IMG/VR virus record: IMGVR_UViG_3300047168_000018
Coordinates: 1-64,000 of that record
Source of the DNA: a virus
Length of the DNA stretch: 64,000 nucleotides
Reading direction: 5' to 3' (one strand)
In this document: positions 15,943 to 24,612 of the stretch, in pieces
Layout: each line of letters starts with the position of its first letter
Position numbering within the stretch: the stretch's first letter is position 1
Notes under the pieces: generated by a model
Told to the model about the DNA's origin: nothing
Databases searched by the model: none
The model's input: only the letters and a program-made list of their open reading frames with translations
Translations under genes and position numbers: made by a program

Positions 15943-16610
15943 TGCCGACCTATGTGAACTTCAGCAGCCTGATCGGCGATTTGCAGGTCTACCTCGAACG
16001 CGGTGGATCGGCGCTTACCGACCCGACGGTGTTCAACCAGCTTCCGCGCCTCATCAACGCCGCCGAGCGCAAACTCGCTCAAGTGCTGAAACTGCAGGGC
16101 ACGCTCGAAGTGCTCGTCGATACCGCCGGCCTCGCCCAAGGCGTCGCCGTTGTGACAAAGCCTGATCGGTGGCGCGGCACCGTCTCGATCAATTACGGCT
16201 CGGGCGCAAATTTCAACACCCGAACCCAGCTTCTTCCCCGATCCTACGAGTATTGCCGCGCCTACTGGCCCGATGACACCGTGACGGACAGCACGAACCC
16301 CCCGTGCTTCTATGCCGATTACGACTACAACCACTGGCTGATCGTGCCGACGCCCGATCAGACATACCCGGCCGAGTTCAACTGCTACATGCAGCCGCCG
16401 CTGCTCGACAGCACCAATCAGACGAATTTCTTCAGCGAATATACCCCGAACGCGCTGCTCTACGGTGCGCTGCTTGAGGCAACGCCGTTTCTGAAGAATG
16501 ACGAAAGGTTGGCAACTTGGACGGCGATGTGGCAGCAGGAAATCCAGACACTGAGCGGGCAAGACCTCGACAAGATTCTTGATCGGGCGTCGGAGAGGAA
16601 GAACCCATGA
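15942..16610 (+). CDS. SU10-type adaptor / head-tail connector protein
   Basis: 222 residues. The N-terminal helices (LIGDLQVYLERGGS, then LINAAERKLAQVLKLQGT), followed by a beta domain with P-R-S-Y-E-Y-C-R, and the C-terminal LLYGALLEATPFLKNDERLATW helix, match the adaptor family of phage SU10 and T7 gp11-like proteins. These form the ring between portal and nozzle. It is clustered with the gp4-like and nozzle-like genes, which supports the call. The family is judged by motif layout only. Confidence 0.7.
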   Translation: MPTYVNFSSLIGDLQVYLERGGSALTDPTVFNQLPRLINAAERKLAQVLKLQGTLEVLVDTAGLAQGVAVVTKPDRWRGTVSINYGSGANFNTRTQLLPRSYEYCRAYWPDDTVTDSTNPPCFYADYDYNHWLIVPTPDQTYPAEFNCYMQPPLLDSTNQTNFFSEYTPNALLYGALLEATPFLKNDERLATWTAMWQQEIQTLSGQDLDKILDRASERKNP

Positions 16611-18367
16611 CCGCCGGCTCATCTTTTGTTCAGACGTTCGGCGGTTCCGCCATCCGGCCTGCCCAGCCCTCCTACGAGGCGCTGACGATCGCCGCCAACC
16701 AAGCCCTTGTCTGGCCGCTCGAAAGTGCCGGGGGCGTGCCCTATGTCGCGGCGGTCATGGGGGTCACGGCTTCGGCGAACGGGCTGCAACTCCAAATGCC
16801 GCCTGGCAACCTCGGCTCGAACGGCGCGCAGGCCATCGTGATGAACCTCGGGACGGACAGTTTCACCGTCACCGACACGGCGGGCAATCCGATCTGCACG
16901 ATCACGACGACGCAGGCATGGGTCATCACGCTCACGGACAACACGACGACAAACGGCTCGTGGCTCGCAATCCAGCTTGGCTCGACCGTCTCGCAGGCGG
17001 TCGCATCTGCGCTGGCGGGCTACGGGCTTGAGGCTGTCGGCACCCAGCTTTGGGCAAACTGGCCGACGACAACGGTCTCGGCGACAGGAACAATCGGGGC
17101 GAGCGAGCGCAGCAACGCGATCGTCTGGACCGGCGCGACCGGGACGCTTCAGTTGGCCGGGATCGCCGCGACGCTCGGCATCGGCTGGTTCGCGGCGATC
17201 AGCAATCTCGGAACCGGGGCGCTGACGTTGGAGACATCCGGCGCGGACACGATCAACGGCGCAGGCAGCGTCATCCTCCAGCCGGGCAACTCGGGCCTGA
17301 TCGTCGCCGGGTCGGGGGAGTTCGTGACCTTCGGACTGCTTCCGGTTCCGCTGTCCATCGCCGACGGGGGCACGGGGGCGACAAGCGCGCCGGCCGCACT
17401 GACCGCCCTCGGCGGGACCGCTCTTGGAACGTCGATCTTCACGGCGGCTTCGGCGGCGGCGGTGCTTTCCCTGCTCGGGATCAATGCGTCGATTTTCACC
17501 GAAAACACCGTGACGACGAGCCAGACGCTCGCCGCCGGTTCCAGCGGGACGATTTTCGTCACCGCGACGACGGGGCTGACGTTCACCCTTCCGCTGACAA
17601 CGACGCTGACGAAATCCTTCGTCGTCGGGTTCACCACAAGGGGCTATGCGGCAACCATCGCGCCCCAGGCGGCCGATACGATCTTCGGTTTGTCCGAGGG
17701 GGCTTCGTTTACGCTGCCGACGAATTGCTCCCTGATTCTCGTCACGGACGCCAACGGCAAATGGTGGCCGGTAATGTGCGGGCCAACCATGACGAGCGGG
17801 GGCGGCATGTCTTTTGCCGGCAGCGTTACCGTTGGGGTTAATCTGACCGTTGACAACACACTGACCGTTGACGATGGCATAGCGATGGCGACAGGAACCG
17901 GGATCGGGTTCGGCGCCAATTTGTATTTCAACGACACGGGATCACAAGCCTTTGGAATGCGGACTGGCGGCAGCGGTAATTCAAAATACTTTACGTTCGA
18001 CGCAAGCGGCAACGGGAATGCCCTCAACGGTTCCTGGGTCAACGGTTCCGATGGGCGGCTGAAATCCGATCAGCAGCCGATCACCCCACAGGAAGGGCTT
18101 GCCTACTGCCTCTCCGGTCTGCCGATGACCTACACGATGGGCGGCGTGCGCAAAGCCGGCTTCATCGCGCAGCATGACCTGAAGGACACCGCCAGGGCCA
18201 TCGCGATCAGCCAGCTTCCGAACAAGGAAATGAAGGCCGATGCCGAAAGCCCGGAAGGCATCCAGTTCGGTCGCGACTACGCCCAGGACAACGCCTACAC
18301 CCAAGCGGCGATTCAGGCGCTCGCGGCGAAAATCGCCGAACTTGAGGCGAAGCTGGCGGCGAAATGA
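16607..18367 (+). CDS. Tail fibre with C-terminal S74 intramolecular chaperone
   Basis: 586 residues. The first ~400 are Gly/Thr/Ala-rich beta-solenoid-like repeats, with the common fibre hinge SIADGGTGATSAPAALTALGG near residue 250. The C-terminal domain contains N-G-S481-D-G-R-L-K486, the conserved Ser/Lys pair of peptidase S74 chaperones. Self-cleavage would occur just before Ser481, releasing ~106 residues that end in a coiled coil (AAKIAELEAKLAAK). Such chaperones trimerise the fibre. Four-base overlaps link it to both neighbours. Confidence 0.85.
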   Translation: MTAGSSFVQTFGGSAIRPAQPSYEALTIAANQALVWPLESAGGVPYVAAVMGVTASANGLQLQMPPGNLGSNGAQAIVMNLGTDSFTVTDTAGNPICTITTTQAWVITLTDNTTTNGSWLAIQLGSTVSQAVASALAGYGLEAVGTQLWANWPTTTVSATGTIGASERSNAIVWTGATGTLQLAGIAATLGIGWFAAISNLGTGALTLETSGADTINGAGSVILQPGNSGLIVAGSGEFVTFGLLPVPLSIADGGTGATSAPAALTALGGTALGTSIFTAASAAAVLSLLGINASIFTENTVTTSQTLAAGSSGTIFVTATTGLTFTLPLTTTLTKSFVVGFTTRGYAATIAPQAADTIFGLSEGASFTLPTNCSLILVTDANGKWWPVMCGPTMTSGGGMSFAGSVTVGVNLTVDNTLTVDDGIAMATGTGIGFGANLYFNDTGSQAFGMRTGGSGNSKYFTFDASGNGNALNGSWVNGSDGRLKSDQQPITPQEGLAYCLSGLPMTYTMGGVRKAGFIAQHDLKDTARAIAISQLPNKEMKADAESPEGIQFGRDYAQDNAYTQAAIQALAAKIAELEAKLAAK

Positions 18368-19935
18368 CAAAGCCTTTTTCGCTCGACTTCCAATCCGGCA
18401 TCCAGCGCGACGGCACGCAACTGGACGCCAAGCGGTGCCTGGAAGCCCTTTGGTGCAGGTGGCGGCTTCAGCGCCCCCGCAAAATGGGCGGCTTTCAGCA
18501 GATCAGCGATCAGCTAAACGGCATCCCCCGGCGGCTTCACGTCTTCTATAACAACGGCCTCAACTACGCTCACATCGGAACATCGGCCGGCATCCAGCAG
18601 GTCGTGTTCGACAACAACGGCAATTTCGTCAGCATCGCCGACCGAACGCCGACGACATTCCTCGGCGGCGTGGATGTCGGCTTTACCTTCGATGCGATCT
18701 TCGACACGACAAGCGGTGTCGTTCAGCTGGTCGGACACTCGGTTCCCGATCTCGGAAACTTGTCGTCGAGTATCCAGACCGTGCCTTTCATTGGCGACAT
18801 CACATCGGTTACCCCGCTTTCGCCCTTCAGCAATCCGGGCACGATCCCGAGCGGGACGTGGATACAGCCATCGGTCGCCGGCGGTATCGTCTGCGTCCAA
18901 CCGTTCGTGTTCGACTTTGATTCGAGTGGCCTTGTGCAATGGTCGGCCCCCAACCTTCCCCTGTATCTCGGGGTGACGGGAGGCGAGACCGGCGCGGGGC
19001 AGGCCCGAATTTCGGCGCAGAAGATTGTCGCCGGGACAGCACTTCGCGGCGGCGGCGTTCAAAGCCCGGCGGCTTTGTTCTGGTCGCTGTCGGAAGTCAT
19101 CACCGCAACCTATGTCGGCACGCCCGCGTGGTTTGCTTTCAACACGATCTCGCCGTCGTCCTCGATCATTTCAAGCGATGCGGTGATCGAGTATGACGGG
19201 CTCTATTTCTGGTGCGGCATCGACCGCTGGCTGGTGTTCAACGGCACCGTCACCGAAGTTCCGAACAACCAGAATCAGGACTGGTTCTTCGACAACCTGA
19301 CGCCTGGCTACGAGTCCCGCACCTTCGCCTTCAAGGTGCCGCGCTACGGCGAAATCTGGTGGTGTGCGTGCATGTTCGGCGCGACCGAGCCGAATTACGC
19401 GGTGATCTACAATCTGCGCGAGAACGCTTGGTACGACACGCAGCTGCCGGGATCTGGAAGGGGGGCCGGGTATTTCGCCCAGGGCTTCCGCTATCCCCTC
19501 ATGTGCGGGCTGGACCCGGGACCGCAGGGCTACTCGCTGTGGATGCACGAGGTCGGCACCGATCAGGTCGCGGGGAATACGCGATCCGCGGTGCGCAGCT
19601 ACTTCGAGACGCCCTGGTTCGGGGGGCCGGTCGACAATCCCCCTGACGATAGAGGGCTTCAGTTCGCGGAGTTCGAGCCCGACATCATCCAATCGGGAGA
19701 CCTGTCCTGCTATCTCATCGGGGCGGCAAACGCCCGGGCGCAGCAGAACTCCGGGCCATCCGTTCCCATCGTCGCCGTGCCCTCCGGGCCGGCCGAGCAG
19801 TTCGCTTCGTTCACCCCGACACAGTCCCAACGGCTGACCCGGATGCACGTCGAGTCGAACGTCGTCGGGGGCAACTACATCATCGGACGGGGAATCGGCC
19901 ACGGAGCGCCGGCCGAGGCGCGGATCAAGGGGTAA
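18364..19935 (+). CDS. Tail nozzle / hub protein, P22 gp10-like
   Basis: 523 residues. It starts KPFSLDFQSGIQRDGTQLDA, with a recurring pattern of Trp/Tyr-rich blades (YDGLYFWCGIDRWLVFNG; YGEIWWCACMFG; YAVIYNLRENAWYDTQLPG) that looks like a beta-propeller. This is the expected architecture for P22 gp10 or SU10 nozzle proteins, which are ~470-700 residues. Position after adaptor and fibre fits. I see no alternative enzymatic signature. Confidence 0.65.
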   Translation: MTKPFSLDFQSGIQRDGTQLDAKRCLEALWCRWRLQRPRKMGGFQQISDQLNGIPRRLHVFYNNGLNYAHIGTSAGIQQVVFDNNGNFVSIADRTPTTFLGGVDVGFTFDAIFDTTSGVVQLVGHSVPDLGNLSSSIQTVPFIGDITSVTPLSPFSNPGTIPSGTWIQPSVAGGIVCVQPFVFDFDSSGLVQWSAPNLPLYLGVTGGETGAGQARISAQKIVAGTALRGGGVQSPAALFWSLSEVITATYVGTPAWFAFNTISPSSSIISSDAVIEYDGLYFWCGIDRWLVFNGTVTEVPNNQNQDWFFDNLTPGYESRTFAFKVPRYGEIWWCACMFGATEPNYAVIYNLRENAWYDTQLPGSGRGAGYFAQGFRYPLMCGLDPGPQGYSLWMHEVGTDQVAGNTRSAVRSYFETPWFGGPVDNPPDDRGLQFAEFEPDIIQSGDLSCYLIGAANARAQQNSGPSVPIVAVPSGPAEQFASFTPTQSQRLTRMHVESNVVGGNYIIGRGIGHGAPAEARIKG

Positions 19936-20174
19936 TGCTCGTCATCGACCCGCGATTTCTCGACGTGATCCGCTGGACGGCAGAGACCGGGGCGCAACTG
20001 GCTTCCTACGGCACGATCGGGCGGCTGCTCAACCCCGACGGCTGGCGCGAGTGGGGGCAGGGGGTTGTGTCGATCCCGGCCGTGCAGGCGTTGAACCCGC
20101 CCGAGCCGTCGCGGTATCCGGTCTGGTCGGATTGGGCGCTTGCCTTGAACCAGACCCTTGTGCATCTGGCGTAG
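19935..20174 (+). CDS. Small tail-operon protein, unknown
   Basis: 79 residues, start overlapping the nozzle stop by one base. It is amphipathic with Trp-rich motifs (DGWREWGQGVVSIPAV; YPVWSDWALALNQ). It may be a minor tail component or assembly factor. About 100 bases follow without a convincing gene; they contain a short CGGTT/AACCG inverted repeat and no clear promoter. Confidence 0.55.
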   Translation: MLVIDPRFLDVIRWTAETGAQLASYGTIGRLLNPDGWREWGQGVVSIPAVQALNPPEPSRYPVWSDWALALNQTLVHLA

Positions 20175-20272
20175 CCCCTTCCGTTTTCGGTTCAACCGAT
20201 GATAATGTGCCCTGGCGTTGGCCCTGGGCGGTCGGCGGGACGTGTTCGCAACACTCCTGGCCGGGGACCGTC

Positions 20273-20509
20273 GTGCAATCCACCGACTTCAAGGGCATGG
20301 TCGACGCCGCCATCACCGGCTCGAAGCGCCGGATGGCAAGGGGCGGCAAGGTCAAGAAACCGAACCTGACCGTCATCATCATGGCCCCGCCGCCAATTCC
20401 CGGCCCGGCAATGCAGCAGCGTCCCCTGCCCCCGCACATCCCGATCCTCGGCGCCCTGGCGCACGCGGTCATCATGCACCACGCCGCCCGCAAGCTGGCC
20501 CGGCGATGA
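20273..20509 (+). CDS. Small basic protein with RGG-KVKK module
   Basis: 79 residues if read from the GTG at 20273; the frame is open much further upstream, but that would overlap the previous gene. It contains RRMARGGKVKKPN, the same x-RGG-x-hydrophobic-basic module seen in six proteins of this operon, then a hydrophobic/Pro-rich stretch and a His/Arg-rich C-terminal helix. The stop overlaps the following ATG. The start is uncertain (ATG at 20297 is an alternative). Confidence 0.5.
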   Translation: MQSTDFKGMVDAAITGSKRRMARGGKVKKPNLTVIIMAPPPIPGPAMQQRPLPPHIPILGALAHAVIMHHAARKLARR

Positions 20510-21303
20510 GCCATATCGGCATCCGCCCCCCGAACGGGGCGGCCCTGGTTCGACGGGTCGGCCCCGAGGCGGCGACGCGGGTCAATGAGATCGTGAACGA
20601 TCCTGCGGTCCGCCCGTGGCTGGCGAACGACGACGACGGCGTCATAGACATGGGCGTCGCCCTGGCGCATCCCGGCAACGTCATGCTGCTCGGGGAACAC
20701 GGCGGCTGCCTGTTCTTCTGGCTGGGCGGCGATGGCCGATACGAGGTCCACACCTTCGTTCTTCCGGCCGGCCGGGGCGCCTGGACCCGCGCGATGACGG
20801 AGGCGGTGCTCTGGTACATGTTTACCCGCACCGATTGCCGGGAAGTGCTGACCCGCGTTCCCGCCCCCCATGCCGCCGCAAAGGCCGCAACGGTTGCCGT
20901 TGGGATGCAATTCCAGTTCTCCGAACCCGGCGGCGTGATCTTCCGCAACCACCGCGTCGACCTCGACATTTATTCGATCACGCTTGAGGACTGGATACTC
21001 GGGGCGCCGTTCCTGCCCGAAGCCGGGCAATGGCTGCACAACCGGATGGCGCAGGAGGCCAAGCGCCTCGGCCTGACCGACGAGCCGCACGAGGACAGCC
21101 CGGCGCACAACCGCTTTGTCGGGGCGGCTTTCGAGATGGCGAGGCACGGACAGCTTGCGAAGGCGGTCGGCACCTACAACCGCTGGGCCGTCGTCGTCCG
21201 CCACGCGACAATCGAAATCGCCTCGAACAATCCGCCGGCGGTGAAGTTCGACATCGGCCTTCTCGTGATCCGACGGGATGACATCGAAGTGGTGCCAACG
21301 TGA
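20506..21303 (+). CDS. GNAT-fold protein, P22 gp14-like
   Basis: 265 residues. The N-terminal ~140 residues have GNAT-type patterning: LLGEHGGCLFFWLGG strands, EVHTFVLPAGRGAWTRAMTEA (the position of the acetyl-CoA loop), then ADVxTRVP-like and VGMQFQF strands. P22 gp14 and relatives (DUF2824) are small GNAT-like proteins encoded near ejection genes. The C-terminal ~110 residues (HNRFVGAAFEMARHGQLAKAVGTYNRW) are an extra domain. Acetyltransferase activity is not shown. Confidence 0.6.
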   Translation: MSHIGIRPPNGAALVRRVGPEAATRVNEIVNDPAVRPWLANDDDGVIDMGVALAHPGNVMLLGEHGGCLFFWLGGDGRYEVHTFVLPAGRGAWTRAMTEAVLWYMFTRTDCREVLTRVPAPHAAAKAATVAVGMQFQFSEPGGVIFRNHRVDLDIYSITLEDWILGAPFLPEAGQWLHNRMAQEAKRLGLTDEPHEDSPAHNRFVGAAFEMARHGQLAKAVGTYNRWAVVVRHATIEIASNNPPAVKFDIGLLVIRRDDIEVVPT

Positions 21304-22634
21304 GGTTCGTCCACACCTTCAACGGCTTCGATCAGCAGCACGAATCGCCGGGGCTTTGCAGTTTTGGCATCACCGAGGCGATCGGCGGCATCATCGCTGG
21401 CGTTGCCGCAAGTGCGGGCGCCAGCGCGGCGGCGGCGGGCGTAATCGGCACCGTTGGCACTGGCGCGCTCCTCGGGGCGGGTGCCGGCGCCGTCGGGAGC
21501 GCCCTCACGGGCGGCAAGCCCCTTGTCGGCGCACTCACCGGCGGTTTGACCGGCGGCGTCACGGGGGGCTTGGCGGGGCCGGTTTCGGGCGCGCTGGGCA
21601 TCAGCCAGGGTGCCGCCGGCGCGCTGGTCGGCGGCGTTACCGATGCGGGACTCGGTGCCATCACCAACCCGCAGAATCCGCTCGGCGGCGCGCTGTCCGG
21701 TGGCCTGACGGGGGCGGCAACAGGCTATGGCCTGGGCAACTCGGGGCTGTTCAATGCCGCGACCGACCCGGCGGCAATCAGCAATTCCATCTCGTCGAGC
21801 CTGGGTGCCGGCGGCAACAGCAGCTTCATGGACGGTGGTGGCGGCGGCCCGCTTACCGACCCCGCATCGCAAATGGGTGCCGGCACATCGAATCTGGCGG
21901 TGAACTCCGCAGCGGCCGCAAGCGGTTCGGTGCCGGCCGCAAGCAATCTCGGCAACGCGAGCGCCGGCAGCAACAACGGCAGCGGGACCGGCCTGTTCGG
22001 CGGCAAGATCAGCAACACGTCGCTCCTGCTCGGCGCACTGTCCGCCGCCGGCAGCCTGTTCAACAAGCCGCAGCAATCCCAAGCCGGCCTCACGGCGCAG
22101 CAGCTTGCAGCCATCCAGCAGCAGCAGGGCGCGCTCTACAACACCCCGCTCAACACCAACGTGCCAGGCCGCACCGCCGTCGCGCCGAATTACACGACGC
22201 CGACCGCACCGACGACGCCCGCGCAGCTGGGCAACCCGAACTCGTGGTACACCTATGGGTCGCGGCCCGAAGCGACGTTCTTTACGAACAATAATTTGCA
22301 GGCGTACGGTTGGGCCAAAGGCGGGGCGCTCAGCGGAGAGTTCTCGACACGCGGAACGGGATCGCGCCAAGTCCGCGGCCCGGGCACGGGGGTGTCTGAT
22401 GACGTGCCCGCTCGCCTCTCCAATGGCGAATACGTCCTGACAGCGGCGGACGTGAGTCGCATCGGTTCGCCGAAAAACCCGAGTGCCCCTGGCGCCAATG
22501 ATCGCGGGGCGCGGATTCTGGATAAGGACCGGGCGGCACTTGCCCGGCTGGTGGGCCAGAGGCAATACGAACCGAGGAAGTCGAAGGTTTCGATCAACGA
22601 GAGTTCGATCACGCATCGCGGGCGCGCGGCATGA
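21300..22634 (+). CDS. Candidate ejection (internal virion) protein, Gly/Ala-rich
   Basis: 444 residues. The first ~160 residues are an extremely Gly/Ala-rich, membrane-active-looking stretch (repeats of GALxGGLTGGVTGGL type). The middle is Asn/Gln/Ser-rich. The C-terminal module GTGVSDDVPARLSNGEYVLTA...LDKDRAALARL is found in many phage internal virion proteins. The protein also carries an AKGGAL module near residue 340. It is the first of three consecutive candidate ejection proteins before the giant gene. Confidence 0.65.
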   Translation: MRFVHTFNGFDQQHESPGLCSFGITEAIGGIIAGVAASAGASAAAAGVIGTVGTGALLGAGAGAVGSALTGGKPLVGALTGGLTGGVTGGLAGPVSGALGISQGAAGALVGGVTDAGLGAITNPQNPLGGALSGGLTGAATGYGLGNSGLFNAATDPAAISNSISSSLGAGGNSSFMDGGGGGPLTDPASQMGAGTSNLAVNSAAAASGSVPAASNLGNASAGSNNGSGTGLFGGKISNTSLLLGALSAAGSLFNKPQQSQAGLTAQQLAAIQQQQGALYNTPLNTNVPGRTAVAPNYTTPTAPTTPAQLGNPNSWYTYGSRPEATFFTNNNLQAYGWAKGGALSGEFSTRGTGSRQVRGPGTGVSDDVPARLSNGEYVLTAADVSRIGSPKNPSAPGANDRGARILDKDRAALARLVGQRQYEPRKSKVSINESSITHRGRAA

Positions 22635-22735
22635 GCGCGCTTCAGGTTCAATCGCCTGTTTTCGTTCCATTCTACGTTTGGCATAATGACGAGGCGCCGG
22701 CTGTTACCAGCAGCACGGCGCCTCTGACCACTTCA
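22631..22735 (+). other. Interrupted small peptide gene (head of the fused frame)
   Basis: The first ~34 codons start with an ATGA overlap on the ejection gene, exactly as the 32-aa peptide at 11094 does on the gp4-like gene. They end in the same STAPLTT sequence, with about 18 of 21 bases identical. After this point the DNA belongs to the endonuclease, so the original C terminus has been lost or replaced. Confidence 0.5.
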
Positions 22736-23590
22736 CGAGTAAGGGGCTCGATGATGGCTGACCCAGACCTAGCCGTGCGCGTGTCCGTCTACAAGGTAAC
22801 GCACATCGAAACCGGACGCTCGTACATCGGGATCACGCGGCAGCAGCCGGCAAAGCGGTGGCGCCAGCACGGATGGGACGCGAATAATCCCGACCGCTGC
22901 AAAGCGCCGCTTCATCGCGCGATCCTGAAATACGGCCAGGACGCATTTGCGTTTGAGGTCATTTTTGTGGCTTTCGGCGAAGACGCCGGACGCCTGCTTG
23001 AGCGCGATTTCATCGCCTCGCACAACACGATGCGTCCGCATGGTTTTAATCTGACCAGTGGCGGCGAGATGCTGTCCGGCACAAAGCGATCCGAGGAGGC
23101 GAATGCCAACAATCGGGCCGCGCGCCTCGGCAAGGTGATGCCGTCTGAGGTCCGGGCGAAGATCAGCGCCGCACTCAAAGGGCGCCCCAAGACACCAGAG
23201 CATGCGGCAGCGGCCGGAAGGGCGCAGATCGGCAGGCGTCAGTCCGACGAGACCCGCCGAAAAGTCAGCATCGCGATGAAGGCTCTGTGGATGGACCCGG
23301 CCGAAAAAGCGGGCCTCCTTGAGCGCGCTCGCCTTGCTGGTCCAAATATCAGCGCAGGTAAAAAGCGCGCATGGGCCGACCCCGAATTTCGGGAGCGCAT
23401 GAAGACTTGCGTTAAACCACCGCGGGTCAGTGAGGAATCGCGACGCAAAGCAGCAGCGGCTCTCAAAATCCGGTGGGCGGAACCGGGCTACCGAGAAATG
23501 ATGGCGGCTGCGCGCGATAACTCGCCAAAAGTCAAAGCGTTTCGTAGCAGAAGCCGGAACGAAAAAGTGTCCGGTGAGGGCGATTCATGA
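22631..23590 (+). CDS. GIY-YIG homing endonuclease fused in frame to a small operon peptide
   Basis: 319 residues as an open frame. Residues 1-34 (MSALQVQSPVF... ending TSSTAPLTT) look like an operon peptide related to the 32-aa peptide at 11094. Residues ~50-145 are a GIY-YIG domain (VYKVTHIETGRSYIGI, Arg and Glu helices, NTMRPHGFNLTSGG). The rest carries KI-S-x-A-L-K-G-R-P-K-T and W-x-D-P-x-x-R repeats of NUMOD3 type. The endonuclease may instead start at 22751 or 22754, where GGGG lies close upstream. The fusion is best explained as insertion of a homing gene into the 3' part of the small gene. Confidence 0.88.
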   Translation: MSALQVQSPVFVPFYVWHNDEAPAVTSSTAPLTTSRVRGSMMADPDLAVRVSVYKVTHIETGRSYIGITRQQPAKRWRQHGWDANNPDRCKAPLHRAILKYGQDAFAFEVIFVAFGEDAGRLLERDFIASHNTMRPHGFNLTSGGEMLSGTKRSEEANANNRAARLGKVMPSEVRAKISAALKGRPKTPEHAAAAGRAQIGRRQSDETRRKVSIAMKALWMDPAEKAGLLERARLAGPNISAGKKRAWADPEFRERMKTCVKPPRVSEESRRKAAAALKIRWAEPGYREMMAAARDNSPKVKAFRSRSRNEKVSGEGDS

Positions 23591-24612
23591 GCGGTGCCCT
23601 CTCCTCGATCTTTTCTGGGCAGCCCACGCCCGCCCAGCCGACCGAGAGCGATACCCAAACGAACTCGCCTCTCTGGATGCAGCAGTATCTCGCGAACATC
23701 GCGAACGCTGCAACCAACCTTGCTGGCACTCAATATACACCGTTTCCCGGACCTACCGTTGCTTCCCCGTCCGCCGCGACGCAGCAGTCGTGGCAGATGG
23801 CGCTCAACAATGTGGGCAGCTACCAGCCGGACCTGACGCAGGCGCAGAACCTGATTCAGCAGGGGTCTGCGCCGCTCACGGCGGCTTCGATCAACTCGTA
23901 TATGTCGCCGTACATGGGCGATGTCGTCGGTGCGCTTCAGAGCGCGTCGAACACGAATTTCCAGCAAAACCAGATGCCGGCGATCTCGTCGCAGTTCGTC
24001 GGCGCGGGGCAGGCGGCGTCGCCGCAGATGGCGCAGGCCGACAACAACGCCCTCTATCAGAACAACCAAGCTTTGGATCAGGCGGTCTCGGGGGCACTTC
24101 AGTCGGGCTACACGCAGGCGACGCAGACCGCAGAACAGCAGCAGCAGAACGCGCTGACAGCGGGGAGCCAGTACGGGCAGCTTGGCGCGCTTCAGAGCCA
24201 GCTTGGCGCGCTGGATGTCGGGCAGGTTGCGGCGGCGGGCGCTGGTCAGGACACCTACAACCAGTCGAACATCAACGCGGCGCTGAACAATTTCTATGCG
24301 CAGCAGCAGTGGCCGTATCAGAACTTGGCCTATGCCTCGAACATCATCCGGGGTCAGAACGTGCCGTCGAACACGATGACGGTCGGGACGCAGTACACGC
24401 CGAATACGTCCTACACGGCGTCGCCGCTGTCGGCGTTCGTCGGCACGACCCTGGGGGCTGCGTCGCTCGGCTCGAACAACAATTCCAGTTCGAGCAGCAA
24501 TTCCAATTCGAGCAGCGGCCTGAGCAGCCTGTTTTCCGGCAGCGGCGGCCAGGCCCGTGGCGGTCACATCCGTCCGAAAGGCGCGTTGCAGCACTTCAAG
24601 CGGGCGGCGTAA
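23587..24612 (+). CDS. Candidate ejection protein, Gln/Ser-rich
   Basis: 341 residues, overlapping the endonuclease stop by four bases. Gln/Asn/Ala-rich amphipathic helices (LTQAQNLIQQ, NTNFQQNQMP, AEQQQQNALTAGSQYGQLGALQSQLG) resemble internal virion proteins of podoviruses. A Ser/Asn tract lies near residue 300, and the end (QARGGHIRPKG) has the shared RGG module. No enzymatic motif is seen. Confidence 0.6.
   Translation: MSGALSSIFSGQPTPAQPTESDTQTNSPLWMQQYLANIANAATNLAGTQYTPFPGPTVASPSAATQQSWQMALNNVGSYQPDLTQAQNLIQQGSAPLTAASINSYMSPYMGDVVGALQSASNTNFQQNQMPAISSQFVGAGQAASPQMAQADNNALYQNNQALDQAVSGALQSGYTQATQTAEQQQQNALTAGSQYGQLGALQSQLGALDVGQVAAAGAGQDTYNQSNINAALNNFYAQQQWPYQNLAYASNIIRGQNVPSNTMTVGTQYTPNTSYTASPLSAFVGTTLGAASLGSNNNSSSSSNSNSSSGLSSLFSGSGGQARGGHIRPKGALQHFKRAA

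Noticed and set aside
20175-20272. tRNA-like GGTTCAA in the gap after 20174
   Set aside because: The surrounding bases cannot form a T-arm or acceptor stem; only a short CGGTT/AACCG repeat is present. No tRNA was seen elsewhere.
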